From Agrypnia vestita (lineage: Eukaryota > Arthropoda > Insecta > Trichoptera > Phryganeidae): 64,000 nt of DNA. The translations under genes were made by a program, and so were the position numbers. The notes under the pieces were generated by a model. That model had not been told where the DNA came from. It made no database searches and worked only from the letters and a program-made list of their open reading frames with translations. Positions 12,901-27,900 of the stretch are shown in pieces. The stretch lies in the NCBI GenBank assembly GCA_016648135.1, contig JADDOH010023140.1, forward strand, positions 310,001 to 374,000, given 5' to 3'. How positions within the stretch are numbered: the stretch's first letter is position 1; each line of letters opens with the position of its first letter.

Positions 12901-15900
12901 CATAATATTGTTATATATTATACACTATATACATTTTTTGATACGTGATTTTTTGTAACTGACAATAGCAAAACCACATACTGCGTACTGTATTTTGAAG
13001 CAATCTCAATATGGATGATGCATTGCCGTATATGCATTCGGGTTAGACACATTTCCCACCATAGGTACACTAACCTAAAAAAAAATATACTCGCTTGCAG
13101 AAAAAATAAAACTGATGTTAAATAATGAATATAAATATAATATTTCTACACTTTGAATAATATCTAAAAGTATTTTTAAATAATCTGTATATTTAATTGT
13201 TTGCAAAATTTGTTAAAAACATAAAAAATGTTAAAAGTGCGGAAAAATCGTGAACTATAAAAAGTAACTGAAAATGTACTAAGAATAAATGAATACTAGC
13301 AGGAAAGCAATCGGCTTCGCCGATTGCTTACGGAATTTACAGAAATTTTTTTAACATAGGAAGATATAGAGCAAACTGGATGGTTTAACCGATCATATGC
13401 CGAAGCTGAGATATGAGCTTCCTAGACATGTATGCGAATTTGACTTATTTTATCGGTTTTTAAAGCTTATTATTGGTTGTGTCTCAAGTATTTGAAAGAA
13501 TGAACGAGTTCTATTCGTCGAGTAACCTCATTGGCTGCATAAACCGGACAAAAAATCATTCCAATTATTGTCTTCAAACCGCTCAGTGATTGTGTTATTT
13601 ATGTATTAATAATAATTAACCCATAAAAACAAAGTTTTCATTATAAATTCTTTATACGTACAAAAAAGACCTGTATGCAGAATTTTTCATTTGATGTCAT
13701 TCAAACTTCTTCTCTGTAAAGGATGGATGCTTCTAAGAACTTCACCTATACTGCTTTATCATAATAATGTCAAAGGCTGAAATTCAATTCAATTCTGAGG
13801 AGAGACATCCCGTGACGGATGTATTTCCCAAAGACGTCTGGAGAACTTAAAATATTTGGAATCAAGCTTTTGGTCGACGAGTTGGTCTCACGAAAAATGA
13901 ACACAACCACAATAACTGTACATACCGACAAAGCTATCAAAATGCATTGTCATCGTTGAGTCAAAGTGCAAAATTTCAGTTTGATTGGATGACGGAAAGT
14001 GTGTTAATTTTCATATCCAAGACATTTCCACACACACGTACATACGGCGGCGAAACTAATATAAAGAATTTAAAAAACTTTTTTTTTTAAATTAAAAAAG
14101 TGTTAAAAGTGAGTATCTTTATATTCTTTGATTTATTTATTTATTTAGAACGAAAAGATTGAAATACAATATCTTTAGCGTTATTGCTTCCATGGTTTTA
14201 TTCGATAAACATGTGCATACATTTTTCATGGTAAATTTCGTTAGTTATCTTCATAATTGAGCCTTTGCCCGGAATAACGTTGTATCCAAAAATACTCTCA
14301 TTCCGAGAAAAATTGAAAAAATGAAACCAGTTACAATTGATTACATTTTATATTTTAAATATAACAAACATATAATTCTTAACTAATCTCAATATAAAAT
14401 AGGGAAAAAAGAAAATTAAATTAGAATCTATTGTAAAAAAAACATGCTTGAATCAGTGGAAAAACGTTGTATATGAAATTTTCACAAACAACGTTATTCC
14501 GCAAAACGTTTTTTATTTATTCTGCTTTAGTCAATAATGCTTTTTAAAAGCAGCATGCTCATCTAACATGAATTTACAAATGTCGTTGAGGTCCTTGAGC
14601 TTAGCAGCCTTATTGGCAGTGGATTGGAATTCATTAAAGTTAGTTCCAGGCTCCCTAATTGCATGATTTTTTTCCATACGGAAGCTAATCTTCTCCTTCT
14701 TCCACAAAGAGTTGGAAAAAGGCTATAGGAGGTCCATGATTCTAATTCTTTGTGGAAGGTTCTAGCTCTGATTGTGATGGGATCATCAGTAGGTAAAGAG
14801 CTTTTACGGAACGATAAGTCTCTCGTACATACTATTACCTATCTCCGTCTGTTTGCTGAATATGGCGTCGGACATTCAATTTATCATGATTAATTTTTTT
14901 ATTGTAATTCAGTAACCTGAATTCTGATTGAATATTTATAATGATATTAAAATGGAGAAAACATCCCGGATTTAAACATTTTTGGCTCGAATTTGACCCT
15001 ACGAAAAAGAACGAGGAATTAAATAAACTTTTTGTATAGGTATTATTTTAAGTTACGATATAAAGAGCACTGTAATGCCAGCATTATTATCAAAAAGGAT
15101 TTCAAATATCAATATGGATAAATCAATTGAGTAAAATCGGTTAACGTTCGACAAAATAATATTGTCACATATGAAATTAAAATATGACACTTATTACAAC
15201 TACAGTGAAACTCGCTTAATAAATTCACTTTTAAAAAGTTTTCCCGCTAAATAAGTTTAAATTCAGCGGTCTCGAAAAAGTCCCATACAAATCCCATATG
15301 TTTTTTAGGATTAATACGTTTCCTGCTTATGTTCGTTTCTCGCCTAAGTCATGAAAATATTTATAGCCGAACTCAATTTATTCATACAAATAAATCTTCA
15401 TAATACGTTTATCGGAAGACGAAATTTCGTTCCTAAACATTCCTAAAAATGAAAAATGGGCGCAAAAAAAATTAGGTGGGTTTAGCGGCGTCACAAAAGT
15501 TCTAGCCGCTGAAAAAACCCTATAAATAAATTTATCCGGTGATTATTTACGATAATTTTTTCAAAATCAATCAACGTCGGCGCAAAATAAATTCGCCTAA
15601 ACGAAAACGTTTTCATTTTGGTTGTATTTCTTCGAGGAAACAATTGGCAATATTAATTACGTAATATCTCCTATTGTTTTTTAAGGCCGGCGTCACACTA
15701 GGTGTATCTTGTGTCACGTCTTTGACGCTGCGGAATTCCGCTACTAGGCAGATCATCAATATCGAACAGACTCGAAAAGAAAAGAGCGTTCCGCCGGCGG
15801 CGGCGGAACGCTCTTTTCGGAGTCTGTTCGGTTTTACATCAACATAAAATCGGTGACGTCGCATCTCGTGTTTTTAAATGCAGCGCGCCATATTTGACAG

Positions 15901-18900
15901 ATTGTCTGCACGTGTTTTTGTTCTCCGCGCGGTCCGCCGCGGAATATAGTAGGTATGTGACGGTTAAATTCAGTTGCGGATTCGACGCGACCGATTTGCC
16001 GACTTAATGAGTTACAAAAAACGGATCTAATTTTATTTAGCAATAAAAAATACCATGAATTTTCTTCGCACCCGGGAAAATATTAAGGTAGTCTGAAATC
16101 AAACGTAATTAAAATAAATAAAATCGTAATTAATCACAAATAAAAGGACGTTGCTCAAGGCGGTATGTTGAATGTACACCTAAATTATGTAGAAATCATC
16201 AAAAGGGATAAATTTTTAAAATGAAGTCAAATAGAATACTGTTTACAAATGGTTATTTTTTACAAATGTGCAAATTTTACCAAGCCAGGGACAGTAGATA
16301 CAGGTAGCTTTTTGTATTTTTTTGTCAATATACACCGATTTATATTAAAAATTTTTGACAGTGCTAAATTTTTTTATAGTTTTGGTGGTTTTTATTGTTT
16401 TCTGACCCTCAGGTACTAGGTATGTATTTACATAGGTAATATTTTACAAATGTGTCTACTTCATTCAAGTTGCCTTAATTTATGTTCTCAAGTCTAAAAG
16501 TTCTGTGCAATGACGAAAAGAATCACCACAACTGCACGCAGGTCGGGTATTAGGAAAGAAATAGTTTCCTTTCCAATCTCCGCCGATAATGATTGATACT
16601 CTGACACCCGAGATACACCAGGCCAAGGCTAACTATAACACAGCTAACAAATTGTATATCGATTGGGGATTCAATCTTCAATTCTCCTGGCTTTGTTGAA
16701 TTCGGAACAGATTGATCTTTCTCTTCCGGAAGGCTAATGTGAACTGATTCTTTGTCGGAATCGTATACCACACGAAGAAGAATGTCGGTTTTCAAGAAAA
16801 AAGACACCGGCGCACTTCGCTTTCCAACTGTCAACTGGGCGGATTCTAAAAAGTTTAAATTCTGGTTAGCAGTTGGCGCAGAATATGTCGGATGTCGGTT
16901 CCGACTAATCATAAATCATTTCATTAAGTTACATAACTCCTAGTCTGTTTTGTTCCCAGAAAAAATTTTTTTGGTGTAAGGCAAAAGTGGAAAAGTTCTA
17001 GAAGTGAAAGGTGTCAAACAAGGTTAACAAACACTAAGTACCTACCTACCAAGTTCTGTTATAACAAACAAAATAATAATGGAATACAAAATGTGGCACA
17101 TCCATGACATTGGGTAATGATTAGAGTTCAAATATACCTGTAACATGGCTCTAGTAGCTGTATCCACAAGGGATGGCCAGTCCATGAGACGCGCATCAGG
17201 CAGAGGGAGGGGCACTGGAGGTGGAGCGGGAGATCCTCCGCTGGAGGTGCTAGAAATGACAGTCGCTGGACGAGCCTGCAGGACGACTCCCTCCTCGCCT
17301 CCCCCCGTTTCCATGTAATCTGGGTTGATGAGCCGCATGAGATCTTCTTGCAGGCTTGTGCTGGGACCCGCACTGTTGCGCTGCGCCCTCGGAGCACGTA
17401 GTCGGGCTTCCACTCCACTAGCTGGGGAACCACTGCCTCCGCTACCTCGACCCACACGAGGAGACGCACTTCCTCGATCTCCATCATGCCGCAATTTATC
17501 ACTTCGATGGTCTGTCGAACTATTACTTATGATTTCTTGTGATTGTCTTTTTACCAATAAAACTTTAGCCGACATATTAGATTCAAATGTTTCACATTTT
17601 GAAATGGTAGAATATGCAGGTTCAACAGACTTTTGGTAGGCTTTGGTGTCTTCTTTTTCCTGATCAGGATGATTTTCCGGAGACCACAGTTCAGGAGGTG
17701 GATAACTTTTGCTAGAACTACCGGTGCCGTAACCAGAGCTAGTGCCGCTACGCGGGGGAGAGAAACTGGGATCATACCGGCGACGATGGCGCCCAGGTAG
17801 CTGTCCTCCACCTCCTGCTCCCGCTCCGGGGCACTCGGCTCCCGTGCATGAACCTCGAGCCATCCCTGCTAGGGCAGGGATCACTGTCACTGTTACGGGG
17901 GCTGATGTCTTGAGTAGGTCTACCATCTGGTCATGTGACAGAGTGCACACAGCTACAGTACAAATTTCCACCAATCGACAGCCTTGCCTGAGCCCCGCCC
18001 TGTCAGCTCCACCTCCCTTCTCCACTTGGGTCACCACTCCGTCGGGTTGGACATGGAAGCCTAAAACAATAGATTATTATTCAAAATAAATTTAAAAACG
18101 ATAGAAAACATAAATAATCATTCAGGGTTTCTATGGATACATTGTTACCGTTGTTTACTTAAACATTTTGCCAAAATAAAACATTGACTGCATCCTTATT
18201 ATATATTATTTTACGTGGAATTCTATTATACGTCTCATTTATAAAAGTAAACACACTTAAGAATGTTTAGTCATGCTAAATAATTACCCAGTTGTCCCAC
18301 ATGATTCCTGCGTAGTTGAAGTTGAGTGGCGGGGGCAGCGTGTGGGGCCGCAGAGGCCAGTGCCCTTGCCAGTTCAGCTGCCCCAGTGTCTCGCCCACGA
18401 AGTGCAACACTTTCTCCACGGTGGTGATAAACCCTCACACCTGCACCACCCATCCACCAGCGCCAACCTGCAGTAAATATGAAATAAGTCATTAATCAAA
18501 AGAACAGCCTGTAAATTTAAGGTTGTCGAATATACACCAAAAACTGTCTGACATGACACTAATCATGAGTTAAAATAAAATTTTATATGATGATGGAGAT
18601 GTGAAAAGTGTGGTTGATTTTCTCACAGTCAAGTTCTGGAATACAATATCCATACATGTGGAATATAATAATATAAATGTATTGTCACAGGATCGTGGCT
18701 GTGGGAGGCAAATTAAACACTAAAAAACTAAATAATGTTTTTATTTATCACCGAAGGACATGAATTTAATTGGTGCAATATTCTTTAATTTACAAAGTAA
18801 TCTTCTTTTTCTTCTTTAGTTAGATCCTTGATCTGTGTTGATAGGTCAGTCCTCGTGACGAGGACGTCCAGCTCTCTTGATACTTGATCTGTGTTGATAG

Positions 18901-21900
18901 GTTAGTCTTGTGACGAGGACGTCCAGCTCTCTCTCCATCTCTTTGGTGGTCTCCCTGGTGGTCGGCGGCCCTCTGGAATCCCGCGCATAACGGCTCTGGG
19001 AAGTCTCATCTGCTCCATTCTCTCGACATGTTCCCTCCAGAAACGCCTTCTCTGCCTGCTCCATCTTACAATATCATGTATGTCGCAGGTTCTGCGGATT
19101 TCCGCAATGGGTTTCTGCCTCTGAGGGTCTTGCCCGCAATGGGTCTTAGAGGGTAGTCTCATCTCGGTGGTTCTGAGGAGGTGTTTAGTTCTCACCGTGT
19201 CCATTCTTGCTTCGATACTGTATGTCATAATAGGTCTTATGCATGTTTTATATATTTTGACTTTGCTTTCCATTCTTCCATTCCGTGTCCATTCTTGCTT
19301 CGATACTGTATGTCATAATAGGTCTTATGCATGTTTTATATATTTTGACTTTGCTTTCCACTAGCATACGCTTATTGGCACATACAGTGTCTCTTAAGCA
19401 TCCAAATATAACCGCTGCTTTGTTTGTCTGCTCTTTGACTTCGTTATACAGATCGCTGTAGCTGGATATCTCCACCCCAAGGTACTTAAATTTGATAACC
19501 TGTTCTATGGGTTTATTGTTAATTTAATTTTTAAGGTTAATTTACAAAGTCACTAAATGTTTCTAAAATATTTCACACTTATTTTCCAATTTCTTAATTT
19601 GCACTAATTATCTCTCGTCACTCATATGTAGAACACATTATCATCAATCATTTTCGAGAATATTCCGCACTTTCGCACATAAGTACTCCCGTAATATCCG
19701 TCACTCGGGTTATACACACACTGGTCACACTGCTTCGCTGGTAATATCGCACTCACCAAACAATGACTGTTCCGTGTGCGCTTGCTTCCACCTTTTTATG
19801 CAAAACATGTTGTTTTTCGAATGTTCGAGACCATTCTTCACATTTATAATATTCCCTTGACATTTCCAGTGTTTATATATATACTGTTTAAGCCTTGTTG
19901 CGCTATTCGAATTGTCTACTGGATGGAGTTATTGCTTGCCCAACGTAAATTGGCGTGCGGCAACTTTGGAACTAAAACCCGCCCCCCCCACACCCGGCGG
20001 TAACTCCTCGCCCTGTCATTCAGTTCGTTCCCGTATTTGAGCGTGAGCCGTGACATCTTGATTTCCAATATACACTGAATTATTACGTTCAAAACAATCC
20101 GGGACGGTGCAAAAACAATTGCCAATGAGGTATTAAAGTTTTGCGAAGCTGAAAAAGCAAATAATGGACCGATATTAGCGTTTGACAGGTTAACAGATAG
20201 AGCGACCGCCATTACATGGTCTGTTTCTTTAATGTTGTCCGACCAAATTTCTATTAAAAGCTCCGACACCGATCACCGGACATTCTGTACATTATGTATT
20301 GTGTAATAAATTTACACCTTGGAAACTTCGATAGGGACACACTCTCTCGCATGCCAATTTATACTGGAACGTCTATAGTCAGAGATGTTTACGAAAGTGT
20401 TTTTTCTCTCCCCTGTAAATTTTTTTGCACATAGACCCTTTTATAAGGATGCCTTCATTTATAATGTATTTAATTAATGTTTTTAAAACATAATACAGTA
20501 GAACCTCGCTATAACGAACCTCGTTGTACTGAAATATAACATATATCTAATTTTTTTCCTAATTAATCTCCTACAATAAATTTTTCATACAAAATGCACT
20601 TATATAGCGAAATTTAATTAATATGCATAATGATATAATTTTAGTTCTCTGAGAAAACATGTCCATATATTTACGTAAATATATAAAAAAAAAAAATTTG
20701 TCAGGCTGAAAATATTATTGGTTGTCATCGAGAAAAAGGCAGACAAGGAGATAGTTTAAGCAAGAAAACTTCAGGCGGCGGGCTCCTGCAATTTTTGTAT
20801 TTTTGGTGTTTTTAAATTGAGGTCTTTAAAATTTCTCCTTGAGATTTTAATAGGCCCCTACAAACAGTTTGCCATAATCGCCGCGAAGTAGTTGGGATAT
20901 TAGTTTTATTGCCGATTGTCAAAAAAGGTTAGAATGAGGCACCTGTGCATAGCCCTCCAGAATCACGTAAAAATATTACAAAAAAATTCATACAAATAAT
21001 ACACGTATTGAAATATCTTCATATGTATAACGAAAAAAGTTTGTTGAAACAAAATAATAATATTGCGCATTGTTTCTTGCGCTAACGCAACCCTAATGCA
21101 ACGCTAACACAATGGTGAATAATCCCGCAACAGCGAAAACCTCGCCGCCTCGGCCGCCGCGCGTCGGCTGGCAGGGCAATATCGCGCCGCAAGTGCGCAA
21201 GATCATGTATTACGCATTATTATAAAAAAAAAATGATTGTGCATTTTGACTATTATCATCAACTTTCATTAATCTTTACGTTATAACTGAACATTTACAT
21301 TGATTGCATTGTGTACGTCATTTTCGAAGGCTAGAAATACCGGCGCGGCATTTTCGGATCATTTTCCCACTACATATTTTGAGTCAAATAGTTGAATTAA
21401 ATAAATACAAAACTAAATAAGGGAAAACAAATATTTTTAAGGGACCAATATTTTACCGCGTACCAATACGAGAAGTTGCGGCAAAGTACGAAATTTATGT
21501 GACAACTCATTTTAAAAGTGTCAGATTCCTCAGGGACATTATTAGTTTTAACTTGTTGTGGGCCGTAAATTTTCTGAATTTTTTGTGATTTTTCTTTTTA
21601 CGAAAAAACCATGAAAACATGCGTATATTAAAAAAAAACACACACATTCATATTATTTTATCGTAAGTGTAAAAATGCAATGATTTTTTTATCATTTAAG
21701 TAAAAAAAATAATCTTTTTTTGAATTTCCATAATGTTGCCAGCGCAACATTTTCTGAAAAATAATAATTATTTTTTATTTGTTTATTAGAGACAACACTA
21801 CTATTAATAATAATAATCTTCTTCTGTGTGATATATTTTGTTGCACGGCACGGCACACGACGGGACATCGCACTCATAACACATAAATATGATACACTTT

Positions 21901-24900
21901 CACACACACACATATTTCAAATAAACGCAACAAAATTGCGTGTATTTTTGTTAATAAATCACTATTAGTATTCAATTGAATCATAAACCAACAAAAACTG
22001 ACAAATATCGCAAAACATATCGTATATATTTGTATATACGTGTACAAATAAATCGAAAATCGAAAAAAATAAATCGTATTTCCCGCGCACATTGCGCGTG
22101 ACCTTGACGATGGAATATTTGAATTTCGATTGCACAACACGCGATCGGGGCGACATCTACAATTTCTCTATACGATTTTGACGGCAGAAAAACTTCCGTT
22201 TTGATTGTTGATTTAAAATATAATCGGTGATGTTTTTGAGTTGAAAATGGAACGACAGGTCACAACGGGATTTCTCCATTGGGATAAAATTACGTTTTTC
22301 AAATTCGATACGCGGCCGTCGATAAATAATTTATTTTGTGCCTGTCGGATATATGCGACGGCGGCCCAGGGGGGGTTAAATAACTTTCATTGTTTGCTGA
22401 ATGCCTTATTATGTTAGCATCCATATGAACTGAAATGGGGTCTCATTCAAAATCATTTGCGATCTTTTTTAAGGCTGTTATTTTTTTCTATAGCGCGAAA
22501 TATACGTATTAGGAAAAAAAAATCATTATATATGGAAATTTTTTTATTACGAAATTTTATTTTTCGGTCCCTTGGATTTCGTAATAACAGGTTTTACTAT
22601 ATTATTTTCTACTTTTTAATGCCGGTTGCATGAACGTGGTTTATAATAAATCTTTCGTTAAAAGCATATATTTTTTATATATATTACATAAGCATATCTC
22701 AATACATATATATTTTTATGGAAATGAGTTTTTTGATTGGTGGAAAATAAATGGTTTAAACAAAAGATTATGATAAACGAAATTGATGCAACTGACCCTT
22801 AGTCTTCATATACATATACAGTAAACATTTTTAATCTAGTAAACGATTCTAACCTCTCCTAACTTAATCTAACCTCACCTCACATTGAAAAAAGTATATT
22901 TGTAATTTATTTTTAGTTTAATTATATTTATTTATTTACTATTTACAATTTATTATACAATAAGATTTACTATAAGATTTAGAATAGATCTAGTAATAAA
23001 ATAATACAATGTATACTTATACTACTGTACAACCTAAAACAATAACATGTAGCTTTACTTTGTAGGTCCAAGGCAAAATAAATGGTAAGTATAATTAATA
23101 ACAAGTAAAATGTTCACTTTTAAAATATGTAATGCAAACCGACAGATATCAAATGAATGTGAAATAAATGAACAATTATTGTATGTCACTAGGAATGTAC
23201 GTCTGCCAAATTACAGAGCATTTGGTCAGGAAGTGGGTTTCAAATATTGATTATAAGATTTCTCGCTGACAAACTGGTGAAACATAAAAGCATATAAGTT
23301 TTTGGGTATTATTTCATTAGTTTTTATTTTTAAATTCCATTTTCTTTTGTTTTACGTACTTTCTTGAACTTATTCTGTAAAATTGTTTAACAATTATTAT
23401 TTACATTGTATTTATATCTTTGTTATTACATTTTTCTTCTTTGCCATTTTATTTGTTAATATTCTTAACAATTTGTCATAAAAAACTTGGTGACAAAAAG
23501 TACAATCAATTGTAAGATTATTGAAAAAAAATGTAAAGATATTGACAGAATGGTCTATGTCTGCGAGAACTTTTCTGTGGGTGGTATAATCCTGAAAGAG
23601 AATACTCCAAATCGCTGCTATCGGGCTGAATATCCCGGATAGCAGAAATGGGGTTATTTAATGTTTTTTTAGCAACAGAAAAAATAGTAATATTTCCTAT
23701 AAACTATTATTTATGTACATTTAAAAAAAACATATGTACCTACTGTCAATTTTTTTTTTTTTTTTAGCGAAATTTAAAATAAATTAAATTTTGCTAAAAA
23801 TAAATATGGAGTTCTACAAATTAAACACAAAAACCATAAATAAAAAACCTACTGTCAAATTAATTAAAGTATTAATTGTTTTTTTATTCATTGAAAGCCT
23901 ATTTTTTTCTATACAATTTTCATTCCCTCACTTTTACGTTCCTCAGTTTGACACTGTTTTGTCACTGTCCCCTAGAGAAGAGCAAAATTGAGGTTTTACT
24001 ATAGAAAATAATCTATACTCTGTAAAGTTAACTAACCTAAAATTGCCTTTGTAGGAACAACAAAGACAATCTGTCGAGAGTTCTCTTCAATGAGGACAAA
24101 GGTATCTCGGGAGAGCCCCAGGAAGCAGTCTGTCATGGCACCAGCCTTGCCTTCATCTCGGGCCACCACCGGCCAACACAGAGCCCCGCAAACTTCTCCC
24201 GGCAGACAGGACCCGAGGGCTCGCACTCCACCCACTACACCACCTCCACCGCTCTTCAGGAGGGAAGAAAATAATGCTGGAACATACAAATGGAATACAA
24301 AGTTGAGATTAATTAAGGCAGCACATTCACTGCAAATGTATATTTCGGCATTTTTTTCGAAAATGAGGATTTTTATTATTAATTTATATCAGAATATATA
24401 TGCTAGACTGCAATTTTTTAAGGCGATAACTTAGATAGAACCTTCATTCTTATATAAAAGTAATAAACTGAACATTATTTACAATAATTAAGAAAATATA
24501 AGCACTAATCGACAGAGTGGAAATTACAAATAACTAAATGAATATTAATGAACTTACAGAATTTTTGGCCCGTATCAAGTGGTGTTGCAGTAACATAATT
24601 CTTGGCTAAATCTTTTAAATACTCCTGCCTTGTTCTTGTTGCCATTGTGGAAAACTTTGTAGACTGATGAGCTGCGTTTTCACCATTAATTACCTGCAAG
24701 AGTAGAAGACCGTACAACATGTGATAACACAAGACTCATGGAGACAGCTCAAAATAATATTACATTTTATTTATAAGAAAAATTAATTTTTGAACTGTAC
24801 TGATGTCTTCATAATTCTAAGCTTCTAAGGAAAGATTCTCAAGTATTCTCACAAACAAAAAGGAACACTAATTTTTCAAATAATTACAACATTTTATATG

Positions 24901-27900
24901 GAACAACATAGCATCGCGCTTTGCCAACACCAAAGTGGTGGTATTTATAGGTACTAGAGTGAATTGGTATTCTGCGTGGGCACTGATTTTTAACACAATG
25001 TATTTACAAACTTCTAATATGTATCACACTTTTCAAAGTGTACAAAATACAGTTTGAAACAATTTTTGGGACACAGTGGCATATTTATGTCTCCAAAGTA
25101 TAAAGTGAGTTTATTTTATAATTTTATTCTTTAAGATTTTTAATGTTGCATATACGCGACACATACAATGAGGTTGACTGTTGGAGAAATGACTACTGGC
25201 ATATGTTTAGCTATATTTTAAAGCTATCTTCAGAAGGTTATCACTGGATGTTAGAGGACGACTTGTTAGCATTGCCAAAATGACACATTTTTCTAATTGC
25301 CTATTTAATAGCAATTGGCCAATTTTTTTTTCAATTTTTTGATAGAGCATGTGGGCATTTAATTTTGTGGAAAATGTTCTTGAATAGTCAGACAATTTCT
25401 TGTCATCATCATAGACACTGAAAAGTACACTATATTTCTGTGAAATTGTATTGTATTGTAAATTGAAATCGTATTGTAAATATATGAAAGTGTGTTGACT
25501 ATGGATTCTTGATTTATCTTTAAAATCTTTTGTGTGCGTACTGTATTGATAAAATTTATTGGTTTCTTTAATTAACTTACTTAGTTTACGGCTTAAAAAG
25601 TGTAAAAAATCTATTATCGGCAAATCATCTGTCAACACTGAGGTTGTTACAAAGGTTATCAAGATTAACGCCTGTGCAAATTTATCGACTTCAGAATAGG
25701 GGAATAAAGGGGACAAGTGACAAAAAATATTGAATATCTGTATCGTTTTCATTACTTGACTCGGGTTCTGAATCAGTCTCGTCCGCTAAATCAGCTGGTT
25801 CACAATTGTCGTCACTCAATTCAAAATCTGAATATATTTCTGCAGCATATTCTATTATTTCTTCTTTGATAAATTCATACTTCGACATACATATGTAAAT
25901 AAAGGAATTTTCTCCAATTAAAAAACTTATTATTCCTTAATATTCCAACAGATTGTGATAGTAAAACAAAATACATATTTAAAAGTTTGTCAATTGTAAA
26001 ACATCATTTGAAATTTTTTTAAAACTGGAATGAAATTGTACTTCAGTTTGCACAAACAAATTTTAAAATATTCAGTAACACATTACATATTTTGAAATCA
26101 CAAAACTATTGAAAACATAACACATAACAAACATTAAAGTCACTTGATATTAAAAAATGAACTAATTTATTTTTATGATTTTTGATAATATTTCAGTCAC
26201 TTTTAAATAAGCCCCTTGCAAGAGTCTGTCAATATGCAGTCTTTTTTCATATGCCCGGGAAATTTCAATTAACCGAAGCTACGTTAGAACTTTTATTCTT
26301 TCAAATTTGTTTATGTCACACTAATAAATAATCCCTGACAAATATTGACAGATAAATAGAATAAAGATTTCAGAAAAGTTTGGTACAATTTTCTCGCTCC
26401 TCAGTGTGTATGTATGTTTGCAGCAGTAGCGGTCGAAACTTGGTGACTCATGTGTGAGTCGCCCGCACTGTGGGCATGTACGGCGAGACTCACATATCGT
26501 CGGGGATAGTGCAAATCCGCGTATATACCATAGGTAATAGCGCGTATCTACACTAGATACAATTTTACAGGAGGGTTAAAACGTTATAATTTTCTTATTT
26601 CAATAACTACTAGTCTCATTTTATTCACAGAGAGTATTAATTCATGTGTTTTATGCACTGGTCGGTCGCTACAGGCGTTAAAAAGGTGGTTCCTAATCAG
26701 GATCTTATGCGTTCTACCACGAAATCTCTAATTGGCTACATTTATCACGTGGAATTATCCAATGCTAGTTACGCTTTTGCACTATCCCCGACGATATGAG
26801 TTTCCCACAACCCATGGGGTAAGACAGGCAATGTTTACAAAGGTTGTCAATTAGACAGAACTAAAACTTATAGACAAATTTACTAAAAAATAGACAGATT
26901 AAAGCCTGTTAATCAGTTTTTTGATTTGCAATATTTATTTATTTCTTTTAAATTATTTATTTTTTATTTATCGTATTTGTGTATTTAGTTATTTATCATA
27001 AAAAGTGTCTCATGCTTAGAGATGCGGTGAGAAGAGCACTGAACATCCCAACTGAATCTAGAGGTAGAGGCAGACTCCCAGTATTATGGTGGACTAGTAT
27101 TGAAAGGGAGCTGGCAGCACAAGATGTTCCCACTGTGACAACCCAGGACGGAAGATCCTGGCGCCTTTGTATAAGGAGGCCAGACCCTGGATGAACCGGG
27201 ATAGAGGCGCAGGGAGAAGAAGATAAAAACTGTATTACGTATTGTATTGTATTGTACGTGCAAAAACTTGTTAATCTGGAACCCATTCCTAAAATTGTAT
27301 TCATTGATTTGCGTTAGTCTGAATATTATTTACAATTTATTTTACCATTAAGTTATTAATTATTATTTATTATTAATTTATCGTAAAGTGTATTATGTAA
27401 TTATATCATATTCAAAATATTCACAAAATATTCATATTTTGTACTCTATGTCACTCTAGAACCAACTATTAGGGTCATTAATGACATGTTGACAGTCTTA
27501 TCTATTAAAAAATAAATAAAAAATGCAATAATGTATTTATCATTGCGTTTAACATTGCACTCGCCAAATGCAGCGAAATAATGGATTCTTTAAAGTCTGC
27601 CCTATTTATTAATTAACATATCGTCGCTGTATATATAATTAAGCCTATGTGCCGTTTTAGTACATTCTGAGATAAACAAATGAAACTGTTTTAAAAAATA
27701 ATTGCACAGACTAGATTAATAAAAAATATTTTAAATAATTACTAGGCAGACTTGCCAGATGAACGGCAATGTTTTTTTTAGTATATCTCTGTTATTTATA
27801 TGAAAAATTGACAAATTGATTCATTCATCTGAGATTGTATTAAACGGCACATAGGCTTAATTATATATACAGCGACGATATGTAACTAATTTTACTGAAT

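Noticed and set aside
17325..18089. Plus-strand and alternative-frame ORFs over exon 8
   Set aside because: High GC keeps several frames open; only the 18,060-17,138 minus frame matches the PDZ domain and splices in phase.
22824..22890. Telomere-like CCTAA repeats
   Set aside because: Units are degenerate (ctaacct, taacctcacct) and few; not a telomeric tract.
24090..24434. 114-aa plus-strand ORF
   Set aside because: It is the antisense of SIPA1L exon 6 and intron; the minus-strand frame carries the conserved motifs.
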